A stretch of DNA of 64,000 nt from positions 930,001-994,000 of the forward strand of contig NZ_JAINZT010000002.1 of the NCBI RefSeq assembly GCF_020166515.1, read 5' to 3'. A program made the translations under genes and the position numbers. Below, one piece after another: positions 1-7,469 of this stretch (within the stretch, counting starts at the first letter, position 1; each line of letters opens with the position of its first letter). This DNA is from Robertkochia flava (GTDB taxonomy: Bacteria; Bacteroidota; Bacteroidia; Flavobacteriales; Flavobacteriaceae). The notes beneath the pieces are model-generated. The model was given only the letters and a program-made list of their open reading frames with translations. It did no database searches and had not been told where the DNA came from.

Positions 1-560
1 CCGTAATACCGGGCCAGGAGCTCATCAACGGTATCCCATCCCATAGCGGTGCGTAATCCGCCGATCTTAGTAAAACACGCCCTGGAGTAACTTTTAAATG
101 CGCCTCGTACATGGTCTGTATTCATAGGGTGGTTAAGTCTCCACGCTCCATGCGTGTCCTGTTCCCAGGCAAAACCTCCTGCGATTCCGGCCTCAGGATG
201 TTCCTGAAATACCCGAAGGATCGTTTGAAAATAATCCGGAGGCAGTATGAGGTCGGCGTCCAGCTTCACGATCACATCATATGCTTTACTGAGCAAGGGC
301 AGTCCTTCGTTAAAGGTTCCAACCACCTTGCTGCCGGGAAGGTGTTGATTGGCTGAAGTTCTCCGGACAGGTTTTATTATCGGATGCTTTTCTGAAAACT
401 CACAGATAATAGCCGGGGTATTATCACTGGAATTGTCGTCTACCACAATGACCTCCTGGGGTAGTACGGTTTGTTCCAGAAGGGAATTAAGGGTTAGCCT
501 GAGATACTGCTCCTCATTATGAGCCGGAATGATTACGCTGTACTTAAGGTTATTGTCCAT
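1..560 (-). CDS. Family 2 glycosyltransferase, partial (C-terminus beyond window)
   Basis: Reading the minus strand from the ATG at 560 gives 186 open codons that run off the left edge. The start, M-D-N-N-L-K-Y-S-V-I-I-P-A-H-N-E-E, is the classical GT-A opening. It is followed by VIVVDDNSSDNT (nucleotide-sugar binding) and KLDADLILP, whose DAD should be the metal-binding DxD. A WDTVDE segment near the edge may hold the catalytic acidic residues. Such enzymes move a sugar from a nucleotide donor to a lipid, polysaccharide or protein acceptor at the cytoplasmic side of the membrane; acceptor and sugar cannot be read here. The start overlaps the end of the upstream methyltransferase gene by 11 nt, so the two are probably translationally coupled in one transcript. 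Confidence 0.88.
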   Translation of the reverse strand, partial: MDNNLKYSVIIPAHNEEQYLRLTLNSLLEQTVLPQEVIVVDDNSSDNTPAIICEFSEKHPIIKPVRRTSANQHLPGSKVVGTFNEGLPLLSKAYDVIVKLDADLILPPDYFQTILRVFQEHPEAGIAGGFAWEQDTHGAWRLNHPMNTDHVRGAFKSYSRACFTKIGGLRTAMGWDTVDELLARYY

Positions 561-1083
561 GGTTCACTCTTTCGGCATAGACCATATAATAACGCGGGGT
601 AAACAGTCGCAATAAGGGGCGAAATCCAATCTTTTTTACGGGATGGGTCCAGCGCTTTCTTTTCTTGATTTCCCATCCTGTTTTTTCGAGAAGCCAGTCA
701 AATTGCCATTCCTCAAATTCATGGTAATGCCGGTCCCAGGGGTCTGTTTTACTACGGTATGCATTGGAAAACCATAGCCGGAGCGGAATCGAGGCGACGA
801 TTTTATCGGCTTTGATCGATTTCAGGACCTCGTAGGGAGAGAGTAAATGCTCAAAGATCTCCAGGGCTGTTACCAGTTCGGCATCAGATCTTGAAAGGCT
901 GTTCCGGTCTTCGTCCAGGTCTTCTCCTCCGGTGTTCTCTACCAGGAACCCTTCTTTTTTCATGATCTCTCCAAATGGATTTTTTATTCCAAGATCAAGG
1001 ATCCGGGTGCCTTCAGGGGCAACACTTTTCAGGAAATCCAGGGTGATCCGGTATCTTTTCTCCGGATAGGTGTGCTCGTACAT
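550..1083 (-). CDS. Small class I SAM-dependent methyltransferase
   Basis: The product has 177 residues. Residues 27-37 (RILDLGIKNPF) look like SAM-binding motif I, with glycine motif DLG. Acidic residues after the next strand (GGEDLDED) and the ELVTALEIFEHL segment match motifs II and IV of Methyltransf_11/23-type enzymes; the latter resembles the D/E-x-x-EH-L signature of UbiG-like proteins. The C-terminal third is basic and aromatic and may bind the acceptor. The gene shares a transcript with the downstream glycosyltransferase (11 nt overlap), so a polysaccharide or glycolipid substrate is plausible but not shown. A TATATTTG box lies 17 nt upstream of the ATG. Confidence 0.8.
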   Translation of the reverse strand: MYEHTYPEKRYRITLDFLKSVAPEGTRILDLGIKNPFGEIMKKEGFLVENTGGEDLDEDRNSLSRSDAELVTALEIFEHLLSPYEVLKSIKADKIVASIPLRLWFSNAYRSKTDPWDRHYHEFEEWQFDWLLEKTGWEIKKRKRWTHPVKKIGFRPLLRLFTPRYYMVYAERVNHGQ

Positions 1084-1100
1084 GTGCTGTGATTAGGCTT

Positions 1101-1108
1101 CAAATATA
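1101..1108 (-). promoter_or_regulatory. Bacteroidetes -7 box (TATATTTG) for methyltransferase-glycosyltransferase unit
   Basis: On the minus strand TATATTTG fits TAnnTTTG exactly and ends 17 nt before the methyltransferase ATG, which implies a leader of about 10-13 nt. No clear TTTG is seen 19 nt further upstream. Confidence 0.45.
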
Positions 1109-1153
1109 TAAACAATTGTGCCTATAATGCCAGAGATAGCAGGATCAAATCTA

Positions 1154-2212
1154 CTATAGTTGGTATACCAGGGCATTGATGTTCATTCCTGCGCCTACGC
1201 TGGCAAACATGATGTGATCGCCTTTTTGGATCTCATGCCCTAAGAGTTCCCCTCTTTTTACCATATCAAAAAGGGTGGGTATGGTGGCTACCGAACTGTT
1301 TCCCAGTTTAGCGATGTTCATAGGCATCACATCCTTGGGTGCTTCCTGACCATAAAGCTGATAGAATCGCTGTACGATGGCCTCGTCCATTTTTTCGTTA
1401 GCCTGATGGATAAATATCTTCTTAAGTTTTTTAATATCGAGCCCGGTTTTGTCAAAACAAGACTTCATGGCTTGCGGAACATGGGTGATCGCAAATTCAT
1501 AGATCTTTCTTCCGTGCATCTTGATATAGCGGGTTTCCTCATCAATACCTTGTTTATAAGACTTTCCGAAGAAAAGATAGTAGGCTTCTTCTTCTGTGTA
1601 TGAAGCAGATTCATGGGCAAGCACCCCGCTGGTGCCCTCTGAGGCTTCCACCACAGTAGCTCCGGCACCGTCAGAATAGATCATGGAGTCCCGGTCGTGT
1701 TTGTCAGTTACCCTGGAAAGAGTTTCTGCGCCGATCACCAGGCAACGCTTAGCCAGCCCGGCCTTTATAAAAGCCTGTGCCTGGATAAGGCCTTCCAGCC
1801 ATCCGGGACATCCGAAAAGCAGGTCGTAGGCCACACATTTCGGGTTTTTTATCTCGAGTTTATGCTTTACCCTCGCAGCAAGGCTGGGCAAGGTATCGCC
1901 CTGGGTAGTGCCATGGGCAACATCTCCAAAATTATGGGCAACGATAATGTAGTCAAGGGTTTCCTTGTCTATTCTGGCGTTGTCTATGGCGCGCTCGGCT
2001 GCGAAATACGCGATGTCTGAAGTTTTATATTCCGGGGTTACGTACCTCCGTTCTCCGATCCCTGTAATGGAAACGAATTTCTTGATAATAATATCATTGG
2101 ATTGTTTGAATTCACTTCCGTCTGCATTGAGGAATTCATGTTGTGAGAATTCGTCATTGGTCTCAACATGAGAAGGTATATAGCATCCTGTTCCTGTTAT
2201 CCTGGTATTCAT
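1154..2212 (-). CDS. Beta-ketoacyl-ACP synthase III family protein (FabH-like)
   Basis: This 352-residue thiolase-fold enzyme has the complete KAS III triad: Cys135 in LLFGCPGWLEG, His269 in FIHQAN, and Asn305 in KLGNSS. The family condenses an acyl-CoA starter with malonyl-ACP to begin fatty-acid or related acyl chains. At 352 residues it is somewhat longer than a typical FabH (about 320-335). The insertion around residues 28-45 and the unusual GCPGW Cys context suggest a family member with a specialised starter rather than the housekeeping FabH. It stands alone on the minus strand, 70 nt upstream of the methyltransferase. An inverted repeat about 50-70 nt before its start could be an operator. 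Membership of KAS III is secure; the exact substrate is not. Confidence 0.88.
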   Translation of the reverse strand: MNTRITGTGCYIPSHVETNDEFSQHEFLNADGSEFKQSNDIIIKKFVSITGIGERRYVTPEYKTSDIAYFAAERAIDNARIDKETLDYIIVAHNFGDVAHGTTQGDTLPSLAARVKHKLEIKNPKCVAYDLLFGCPGWLEGLIQAQAFIKAGLAKRCLVIGAETLSRVTDKHDRDSMIYSDGAGATVVEASEGTSGVLAHESASYTEEEAYYLFFGKSYKQGIDEETRYIKMHGRKIYEFAITHVPQAMKSCFDKTGLDIKKLKKIFIHQANEKMDEAIVQRFYQLYGQEAPKDVMPMNIAKLGNSSVATIPTLFDMVKRGELLGHEIQKGDHIMFASVGAGMNINALVYQL

Positions 2213-2262
2213 GAGGTCTTAAAATTTATGGCAATCTAATGAAAGATCGCGTTACCGGGCTA

Positions 2263-2281
2263 TAGGTACAAAAAATACCTA
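2263..2281. promoter_or_regulatory. Inverted repeat TAGGTA-N7-TACCTA upstream of the KAS III gene
   Basis: Two perfect 6-nt arms flank a 7-nt A-rich spacer, 50-70 nt upstream of the ketoacyl synthase start. On the minus strand the element contains TATTTTTTG, one base longer than a TAnnTTTG box, so the repeat would straddle a probable promoter. A dimeric repressor site is a reasonable guess; no regulator is encoded nearby. Confidence 0.3.
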
Positions 2282-2321
2282 CGATGTCCAAATGATGGTG
2301 CAAGGTGAAACCCGTGGGAAT

Positions 2322-2349
2322 AAAAAAGCCTCCGGAATCTCCGGAGGCT
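2322..2349 (-). terminator. Rho-independent terminator of gcvP
   Basis: On the minus strand a 9-bp GC-rich stem (AGCCTCCGG against CCGGAGGCT, 5-nt loop) is followed by six T residues. It starts about 26 nt after the gcvP stop codon. Confidence 0.85.
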
Positions 2350-2374
2350 CAGTAAAGCCTGTGCTTTCAAGGTA

Positions 2375-5227
2375 TTATAGCGCTTCTGCATACTCCTCAA
2401 TAGGAGCGCAGGTACACATCAGATTACGATCTCCATAAGCTTCATCAACCCTTCTTACGCTTGGCCAGAATTTATTATCTGAAACATAAGGCAGAGGGTA
2501 TGCTGCTTTTTCCCGGCTGTATGGGAAGTTCCATTCCGAGGCCGTTACCATTTTCATGGTGTGTGGCGCATTCTTCAGAACGTTATTAGGTTCGTCTTCC
2601 GTAGCCTCCCCGATCTCTTCGCGAATGGCGATCATAGCGCTGCAGAAGCGGTCCAGCTCGGTAAGACTTTCACTTTCTGTAGGTTCGATCATCATGGTTC
2701 CCGCAACAGGGAATGAAACCGTAGGTGCATGGAATCCGTAATCCATAAGTCGCTTAGCAATGTCAGAAACCTCAATGCCATTGGCTTTGAAAGGTCTGCA
2801 GTCTATGATCAGCTCGTGAGCTGCTCTGCCGCATTCTCCTGTATACAGGATCTGGTAATGACCTTCCAGTTTGCTTTTGATATAGTTGGCATTAAGAATG
2901 GCCATCTCAGTAGCCTTTCTCAGACCTTGCTGTCCCAGCATCTTGATATATCCATAAGAGATAAGGCATACCAGGGCGCTACCCCATGGGGCTGCAGAAA
3001 TCGCAGTGATAGCATCCTTTCCTCCTGTGGTGATCACCGGGTTGGAAGGTAAAAACTCTGTAAGGTGACCGGCAACACAAATCGGGCCTACTCCCGGACC
3101 ACCGCCTCCGTGAGGGATGGCGAAGGTTTTGTGAAGGTTCAGGAGACAAACATCGGCACCAATGGTGGCCGGGTTGGTAAGTCCAACCTGTGCATTCATG
3201 TTTGCCCCGTCCATATAAACCTGTCCGCCATTATCGTGAATGAGCTGGGTGATCTCTTTGATGGACGATTCGAAAACTCCGTGAGTGGATGGATAGGTTA
3301 CCATTAGTGCGGCAAGCTCATCCTTGTATTTCTCGGCCTTTTCCTTCAGGTCGTCAACGTCAATATTTCCTTTTTCATCTGTTTTGGTAACCACCACTTT
3401 CATTCCGGCCATCACTGCAGAGGCTGGATTGGTACCGTGAGCAGAAGCGGGGATAAGGCATATGTTGCGGTGTCCCTCGCCTCTTGAATGGTGGTAGGCC
3501 ATGATCACCATCAGTCCGGCATATTCACCCTGGGCTCCTGAATTGGGCTGCAGGGAAGTGCCCTGAAATCCGGTGATTACGTTTAATTGGTGCTCCAGTT
3601 CTTTCAGTACTTCCTGGTATCCTGCAGCCTGTTCCACCGGGGCAAAAGGGTGGATGTTGCCCCATTGCGGGTTGCTTAACGGCAGCATTTCAGAAGCCGC
3701 GTTGAGCTTCATGGTACAGGATCCTAAAGAGATCATGGAGTGATTCAGGGAAAGGTCCTTGCGTTCCAGCTTTTTGATGTAACGCATGAGCTCGGTCTCC
3801 GAATGATAAGAATTAAATACAGCATTTTCCAGGAATGCGCTGGTACGGGCCAGCGATTCGGGTATAACACCCTGAGGTGTGATGCTGTCAATCGTGATCG
3901 TGTTTTTCCCTGCAGCATCTGCAAAGATCTGAACGATGGCGTTGAGATCCTTTACTGAAATGGTTTCGTTCAGTGCAATGGAAACTGTAGTTTCATCAGG
4001 ATAGAAGAAATTGATCTTCTGGAGTTCGGCTATGTCTTTAACACTTTTAGCGTCGGCCTTAACCCTGATCGTGTCGAAATAAGATTGGTTTTGCTGCTCA
4101 TAGCCCAGTTGTTCCAGTGCATTGGAAAGCGTGTGGGCAGCATGGTGAACTTTGTTGGCGATGTACTTAAGTCCTTCCGGACCGTGGTAAACGGCGTACA
4201 TTCCAGCCATTACTGCGAGCAATACCTGTGCGGTACAGATATTCGAGGTGGCTTTATCTCTTTTGATGTGTTGTTCCCTGGTTTGAAGGGCCATCCTTAA
4301 GGCGAAATTCCCGTCTGTATCCCTGGTAACTCCAATGATTCTTCCGGGAAGATTTCTTTTATAAGCTTCTTTGGTAGCGAAAAACGCTGCGTGCGGGCCT
4401 CCGTATCCTAAAGGGATACCAAATCGCTGGGTGGTACCTACCACAACCTCTGCTCCCCATTCTCCTGGAGGAGTCAGTGAGACCAGGCTGAGGATGTCAG
4501 CTGCAACGGCAACTTTGATGTCCTTTTCGTTAGCCTGAGCTGTAAAGGCTTTGTAGTCGAATACCTCTCCGCTCTTTCCGGGATATTGTAAAAGCGCCCC
4601 GTAATAGGTTTCGTCCAGTTCCACTTCGCTGTGATCACCCATAATGAGTTCGATACCCAGTGGCAGCGCTCTGGTCTGCAGCACCGATAAAGTTTGTGGC
4701 AGTACTTCTTCAGATACAAAGAACCTGACCACATTATTTTTCTTTTGCTCTCTGCTTCTGGAGCTGAAGAGCATGGTCATGGCTTCTGCTGCAGCCGTTC
4801 CCTCGTCCAGGAGGGAGGCATTGGCGATCTCCATTCCGGTGAGGTCGCTTACCGTGGTTTGGAAATTCAATAAGGCTTCCAGACGTCCCTGGGCGATCTC
4901 TGCCTGGTATGGGGTATAGGCCGTATACCATCCCGGATTTTCCAGGATATTTCTCTTGATCACAGAGGGTAGGATAGATTCGTGGTATCCCAATCCAATA
5001 AAGGACCTGAAAACCTGATTCTTATTCCCGAGTTCCTGGATGTGCGAAAGGTACTCATATTCCGACAGGGCTTCAGGAAGCTCGAGTTCATTTTTAAGCC
5101 TGATACCATCGGGGAAGGTTTCGTAGATTAACTGGTCGATATCGTTTACACCTACCGTTTCCAGCATTTTTGAAAGATCTTCTTTTTTCGGGCCAATGTG
5201 GCGTATAGCAAAAGAATCTGTTCTCAT
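2375..5227 (-). CDS. gcvP: Glycine dehydrogenase (aminomethyl-transferring), P protein of the glycine cleavage system
   Basis: The 950-residue product is the homodimeric, single-chain form of the P protein, with both halves that some bacteria split into GcvPA and GcvPB. It decarboxylates glycine with pyridoxal phosphate and passes the aminomethyl group to lipoylated H protein. The PLP lysine is in [17 protein letters not shown], near residue 700. The N-terminal half opens with [12 protein letters not shown], typical of the family, and the glycine-rich segments of both halves are intact. GcvH and GcvT are not in this window. The gene is monocistronic: a TACTTTTG box lies 35-43 nt before the ATG and a strong hairpin follows the stop. 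Confidence 0.97.
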   Translation of the reverse strand: MRTDSFAIRHIGPKKEDLSKMLETVGVNDIDQLIYETFPDGIRLKNELELPEALSEYEYLSHIQELGNKNQVFRSFIGLGYHESILPSVIKRNILENPGWYTAYTPYQAEIAQGRLEALLNFQTTVSDLTGMEIANASLLDEGTAAAEAMTMLFSSRSREQKKNNVVRFFVSEEVLPQTLSVLQTRALPLGIELIMGDHSEVELDETYYGALLQYPGKSGEVFDYKAFTAQANEKDIKVAVAADILSLVSLTPPGEWGAEVVVGTTQRFGIPLGYGGPHAAFFATKEAYKRNLPGRIIGVTRDTDGNFALRMALQTREQHIKRDKATSNICTAQVLLAVMAGMYAVYHGPEGLKYIANKVHHAAHTLSNALEQLGYEQQNQSYFDTIRVKADAKSVKDIAELQKINFFYPDETTVSIALNETISVKDLNAIVQIFADAAGKNTITIDSITPQGVIPESLARTSAFLENAVFNSYHSETELMRYIKKLERKDLSLNHSMISLGSCTMKLNAASEMLPLSNPQWGNIHPFAPVEQAAGYQEVLKELEHQLNVITGFQGTSLQPNSGAQGEYAGLMVIMAYHHSRGEGHRNICLIPASAHGTNPASAVMAGMKVVVTKTDEKGNIDVDDLKEKAEKYKDELAALMVTYPSTHGVFESSIKEITQLIHDNGGQVYMDGANMNAQVGLTNPATIGADVCLLNLHKTFAIPHGGGGPGVGPICVAGHLTEFLPSNPVITTGGKDAITAISAAPWGSALVCLISYGYIKMLGQQGLRKATEMAILNANYIKSKLEGHYQILYTGECGRAAHELIIDCRPFKANGIEVSDIAKRLMDYGFHAPTVSFPVAGTMMIEPTESESLTELDRFCSAMIAIREEIGEATEDEPNNVLKNAPHTMKMVTASEWNFPYSREKAAYPLPYVSDNKFWPSVRRVDEAYGDRNLMCTCAPIEEYAEAL

Positions 5228-5262
5228 TATAAGTGACTAAAAATGTGTTATTTTATTTTGCG

Positions 5263-5270
5263 CAAAAGTA
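5263..5270 (-). promoter_or_regulatory. -7 box (TACTTTTG) for gcvP
   Basis: Minus-strand TACTTTTG matches TAnnTTTG exactly and lies 35 nt upstream of the gcvP ATG. A T-rich stretch, but not a perfect TTTG, sits at the -33 distance. Confidence 0.55.
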
Positions 5271-5293
5271 CGGATTTAATTGGTTTTAAAAAG

Positions 5294-5301
5294 TACTTTT
5301 G
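5294..5301 (+). promoter_or_regulatory. -7 box (TACTTTTG) for the divergent UbiA-like gene
   Basis: The same octamer occurs on the plus strand, 23 nt from the gcvP box and pointing the other way. The two genes therefore probably use back-to-back promoters. It lies 66 nt before the TTG start chosen for the membrane protein. Confidence 0.4.
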
Positions 5302-5367
5302 AGTGGGCTTTAACGAAACTTTTAACGCCTGGTTAACAGAATAAAATGCCGGGTTTAGACGCGTAAA

Positions 5368-6183
5368 TTGAACGTATTAAAAAAAATACTGGACCTCTAT
5401 ATGAACAGTAGTATGCATGTGGCCCTGTCGGTCGCTGTACTCTGTTATGTCTCTGGCTTATATTTTCAATTTGTTCCACCCGGTTATCTTGTGGCTTGCC
5501 TGTTTTTTGGGTCTGTGGTGGGGTATAATTTTATTAAATATGCTCCCCTGGCAGATAATTTTATTTCGGTCAAAGGTGCTTACCTTAAAAACATGCAGGG
5601 GTTCAGTGCTTTAAGTTTTATTGCGGCCCTGTATTTTCTTCGCTTTTTCACCCTTCCCGGACTGGTTTGTACGGCGGTCATCGGGATGTTGGTTTTCTTT
5701 TACGTGTTTCCGATTCACCGGCTCAGGGGGAGTATAAGGAATGTGAGAGGGCTGAAGGTTTACGTGGTAGCCCTGGTTTGGGCACTTGCCACGGTGGTGC
5801 TTCCTGCCCTGGAGGCAGGAGTGGATCTTAATGGTCAGCTGGTATTTGAAACCTTCAGGAGGGGTGTATTTATTTTGGCGATTACCATTCCTTTTGAGAT
5901 CAGGGATCTCAACCTCGATCAGCCCGGATTGTATACCATTCCGCAACAATTGGGAGTAAGGGGGGCAAAGTTGCTGGGGTATTGCCTGCTGTTGGGTTTC
6001 TGGTTAATGGGGGTGGTGTTTGAGGTTGCTCCCGGGGGAGTGAATTGGGAGGCAGAAGGAGTACTGGTGTTGATGGCTGCAATTATGCTCTATGGGGCAA
6101 GTCGTTCCCAGCACAGGTATTACAGTGGATTAATGGTGGAGAGCCTGCCTTTGGTCTGGCTGGGGTTGTTGGTGCTTTTTTAG
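5368..6183 (+). CDS. UbiA-like prenyltransferase-family membrane protein
   Basis: This very hydrophobic 271-residue protein has about eight membrane segments. The second half contains FEIRDLNLDQPGLYTIPQQLG, a good match to the second Asp-rich motif (DxxxD, then T-x-P) of UbiA polyprenyltransferases. The first Asp-rich motif, expected after the second helix, is degenerate: GYNFIKYAPL has the Asn but not the usual Asp pair. It may therefore act on an unusual substrate or be inactive as a transferase. The TTG start gives a normal N-terminus (MNVLKKILDLY); an ATG at 5401 is the alternative and would lose 11 residues. The gene ends convergently with the next, overlapping it by 4 nt. Confidence 0.65.
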   Translation: MNVLKKILDLYMNSSMHVALSVAVLCYVSGLYFQFVPPGYLVACLFFGSVVGYNFIKYAPLADNFISVKGAYLKNMQGFSALSFIAALYFLRFFTLPGLVCTAVIGMLVFFYVFPIHRLRGSIRNVRGLKVYVVALVWALATVVLPALEAGVDLNGQLVFETFRRGVFILAITIPFEIRDLNLDQPGLYTIPQQLGVRGAKLLGYCLLLGFWLMGVVFEVAPGGVNWEAEGVLVLMAAIMLYGASRSQHRYYSGLMVESLPLVWLGLLVLF

Positions 6184-6410
6184 GTCTGAGATTCCAGCTT
6201 TTCCTTGATCTTCTTTTTCTTTTCCGGATCCATGCATTTCAGATCGGCTTTGGTGCACAGCTGGGTTAGTTTTCCATTTTTGCTGGCGTGATTCCGGCAT
6301 TGCCCACAATATATGTGGTGTATTTTAAGTTGAACAATCTGCCAGGAACCGGCCTCTCCATACTGAGCTTTATTGCAGATCTCTGCCGCGTGTTCACAAT
6401 CTATTAGCAT
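6180..6410 (-). CDS. Small zinc-binding protein, candidate soluble anti-sigma factor (ZAS-like)
   Basis: The 76-residue product carries Cys5, then H31-x3-C35-x2-C38, with 25 residues between Cys5 and His31. That spacing matches the zinc-binding anti-sigma (ZAS) signature of RsrA/ChrR-type proteins. The C-terminus is Lys-rich, with further Cys at 52 and 59. It has no membrane segment, so it would work in the cytoplasm. The gene follows the ECF sigma gene by 33 nt on the same strand, the usual sigma then anti-sigma order. I infer that it binds that sigma factor and releases it on a redox or metal signal. Homologues in public genomes may carry uninformative or misleading names. The family assignment rests on motif spacing only. 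Confidence 0.65.
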   Translation of the reverse strand: MLIDCEHAAEICNKAQYGEAGSWQIVQLKIHHIYCGQCRNHASKNGKLTQLCTKADLKCMDPEKKKKIKEKLESQT

Positions 6411-6443
6411 ATGCTCTATTTTTGATTAGGTTGTTATTTGTTA

Positions 6444-6995
6444 TTAAAACCAATTTTTTTCTAAACAGCTCATCAGGGCGGTTCTGGCCCTGTGGATGAT
6501 CACCCAAAGATTAGACGGGGTAATATTGAGTTCTTTACAGATATCTTCGGTTTGCATCCCTTCTATCGTCTTCATTCTGAAGATGAGCGCCTGTTTTTCC
6601 GGTAATTTCGAGATGCATTCTTCAATGGCCATGCCCAGCTCCTCATTTTGCATCTCGTCTTCGATATTGCCTCTTCGGTGATCTGCAGCCCGTTCTTCCA
6701 GCCAGTCGCCCTCCTGCTCGTTATTGTGATAATTGATTTTCACCTCGGCCTTGCCTTTACGGGAATTGGATCGGCGGTAATGGTCGATGATCTTTCTTTT
6801 GAGGATAGAGATGAGCCAGGTACGTTCTGACGCGTCTCCCTTAAACCCGGAAGCCGATTTCAGACCTGCAAGAAAGGTTTCCTGAACCAGGTCTTCAGCA
6901 AGTACCTGATCGCTCACCTTGGAGAGGGTGTAGTTGTAAAGGTAGTCTGCATAGCTGTCTACCCATTTGGATGGATCGAGTTTTTCTTTACCCAT
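6444..6995 (-). CDS. ECF-type sigma-70 family RNA polymerase sigma factor
   Basis: The protein has 183 residues. Region 2 lies at about residues 10-75: LYNYTLSKVSDQVLAEDLVQETF is region 2.1-2.2, and SERTWLISILKRKIIDHYRR is region 2.3-2.4. Region 4 lies at about 125-180: LPEKQALIFRMKTIEGMQTEDICKELNIT, followed by a helix-turn-helix ending NLWVIIHRARTAL. It has no regions 1 or 3, as expected for group 4 sigma factors. It should direct RNA polymerase to a small stress or envelope regulon. The next gene downstream looks like its anti-sigma factor. The basic, Asp/Glu-rich linker at about residues 80-110 is longer than in many ECF proteins. The promoter and regulon cannot be read from the window. 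Confidence 0.92.
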   Translation of the reverse strand: MGKEKLDPSKWVDSYADYLYNYTLSKVSDQVLAEDLVQETFLAGLKSASGFKGDASERTWLISILKRKIIDHYRRSNSRKGKAEVKINYHNNEQEGDWLEERAADHRRGNIEDEMQNEELGMAIEECISKLPEKQALIFRMKTIEGMQTEDICKELNITPSNLWVIIHRARTALMSCLEKNWF

Positions 6996-7076
6996 GTTCA
7001 GTTTTTACCGGCTGTTAAAGCATTCACCTTAACATATGAATTTGTAAATTTACAGGAATCCAAAACAAATCATCAA

Positions 7077-7439
7077 ATGCAAAGGTTGTTTTTATTGCTG
7101 TTTGTCATGACAATTACCGGGTTAAGTGCTCAGGTGAAGAATATTTCCATAACTGAAGTTCCCGAAAAGCTTCTTGAAAGAGGGGTTTTGGTGGATGTTC
7201 GCACTCCGGTGGAATTTGAAGAGGGGCATCTTCCGGGGGCATTGAATATCGATGTTAAATCGGAGGAATTTATAAACGAAGTTTCAGGGATCAGAAAAAA
7301 CAGAAATGTCCTGTTATACTGCAGGTCCGGCAGAAGAAGTGCCCGGGCTGCTGAAATTCTCGATTCTCTTGGTTATAAGAAAGTGTATAACCTTGAAGGG
7401 GGGTATCTTGCCTGGGATGCCGCAAAGAATGAACAATAA
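7077..7439 (+). CDS. Exported rhodanese-like domain protein
   Basis: This 120-residue protein starts with a Sec signal peptide (MQRLFLLLFVMTITGLSAQ, cut near residue 18-19). One rhodanese domain fills the rest: LVDVRTPVEFEEGHLPGALNI is the CH2A-like strand, Cys82 in LLYCRSGRRSARAA is the active-site loop, and NLEGGYLAW closes the domain. It probably transfers or carries sulfane sulfur, or handles small thiols, in the periplasm. Single-domain exported rhodaneses are common in flavobacteria and their substrates are mostly unknown. The gene is transcribed alone, and a bidirectional terminator directly follows the stop. Confidence 0.9.
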   Translation: MQRLFLLLFVMTITGLSAQVKNISITEVPEKLLERGVLVDVRTPVEFEEGHLPGALNIDVKSEEFINEVSGIRKNRNVLLYCRSGRRSARAAEILDSLGYKKVYNLEGGYLAWDAAKNEQ

Positions 7440-7442
7440 AAA

Positions 7443-7469
7443 AACCCCGCATTTGCGGGGTTCTTTTTT
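7443..7469. terminator. Bidirectional terminator between the rhodanese and M3 peptidase genes
   Basis: AACCCCGC and GCGGGGTT form an 8-bp stem with a 4-nt loop (ATTT). T residues follow on the plus strand and A residues precede, giving a T run on the minus strand as well. The stop codon of the convergent peptidase lies in the T tract. Confidence 0.88.

Noticed and set aside
2729-3307. Open frames on the plus strand inside gcvP
   Set aside because: They lie fully within the well-supported gcvP gene on the other strand and their translations show no family features.
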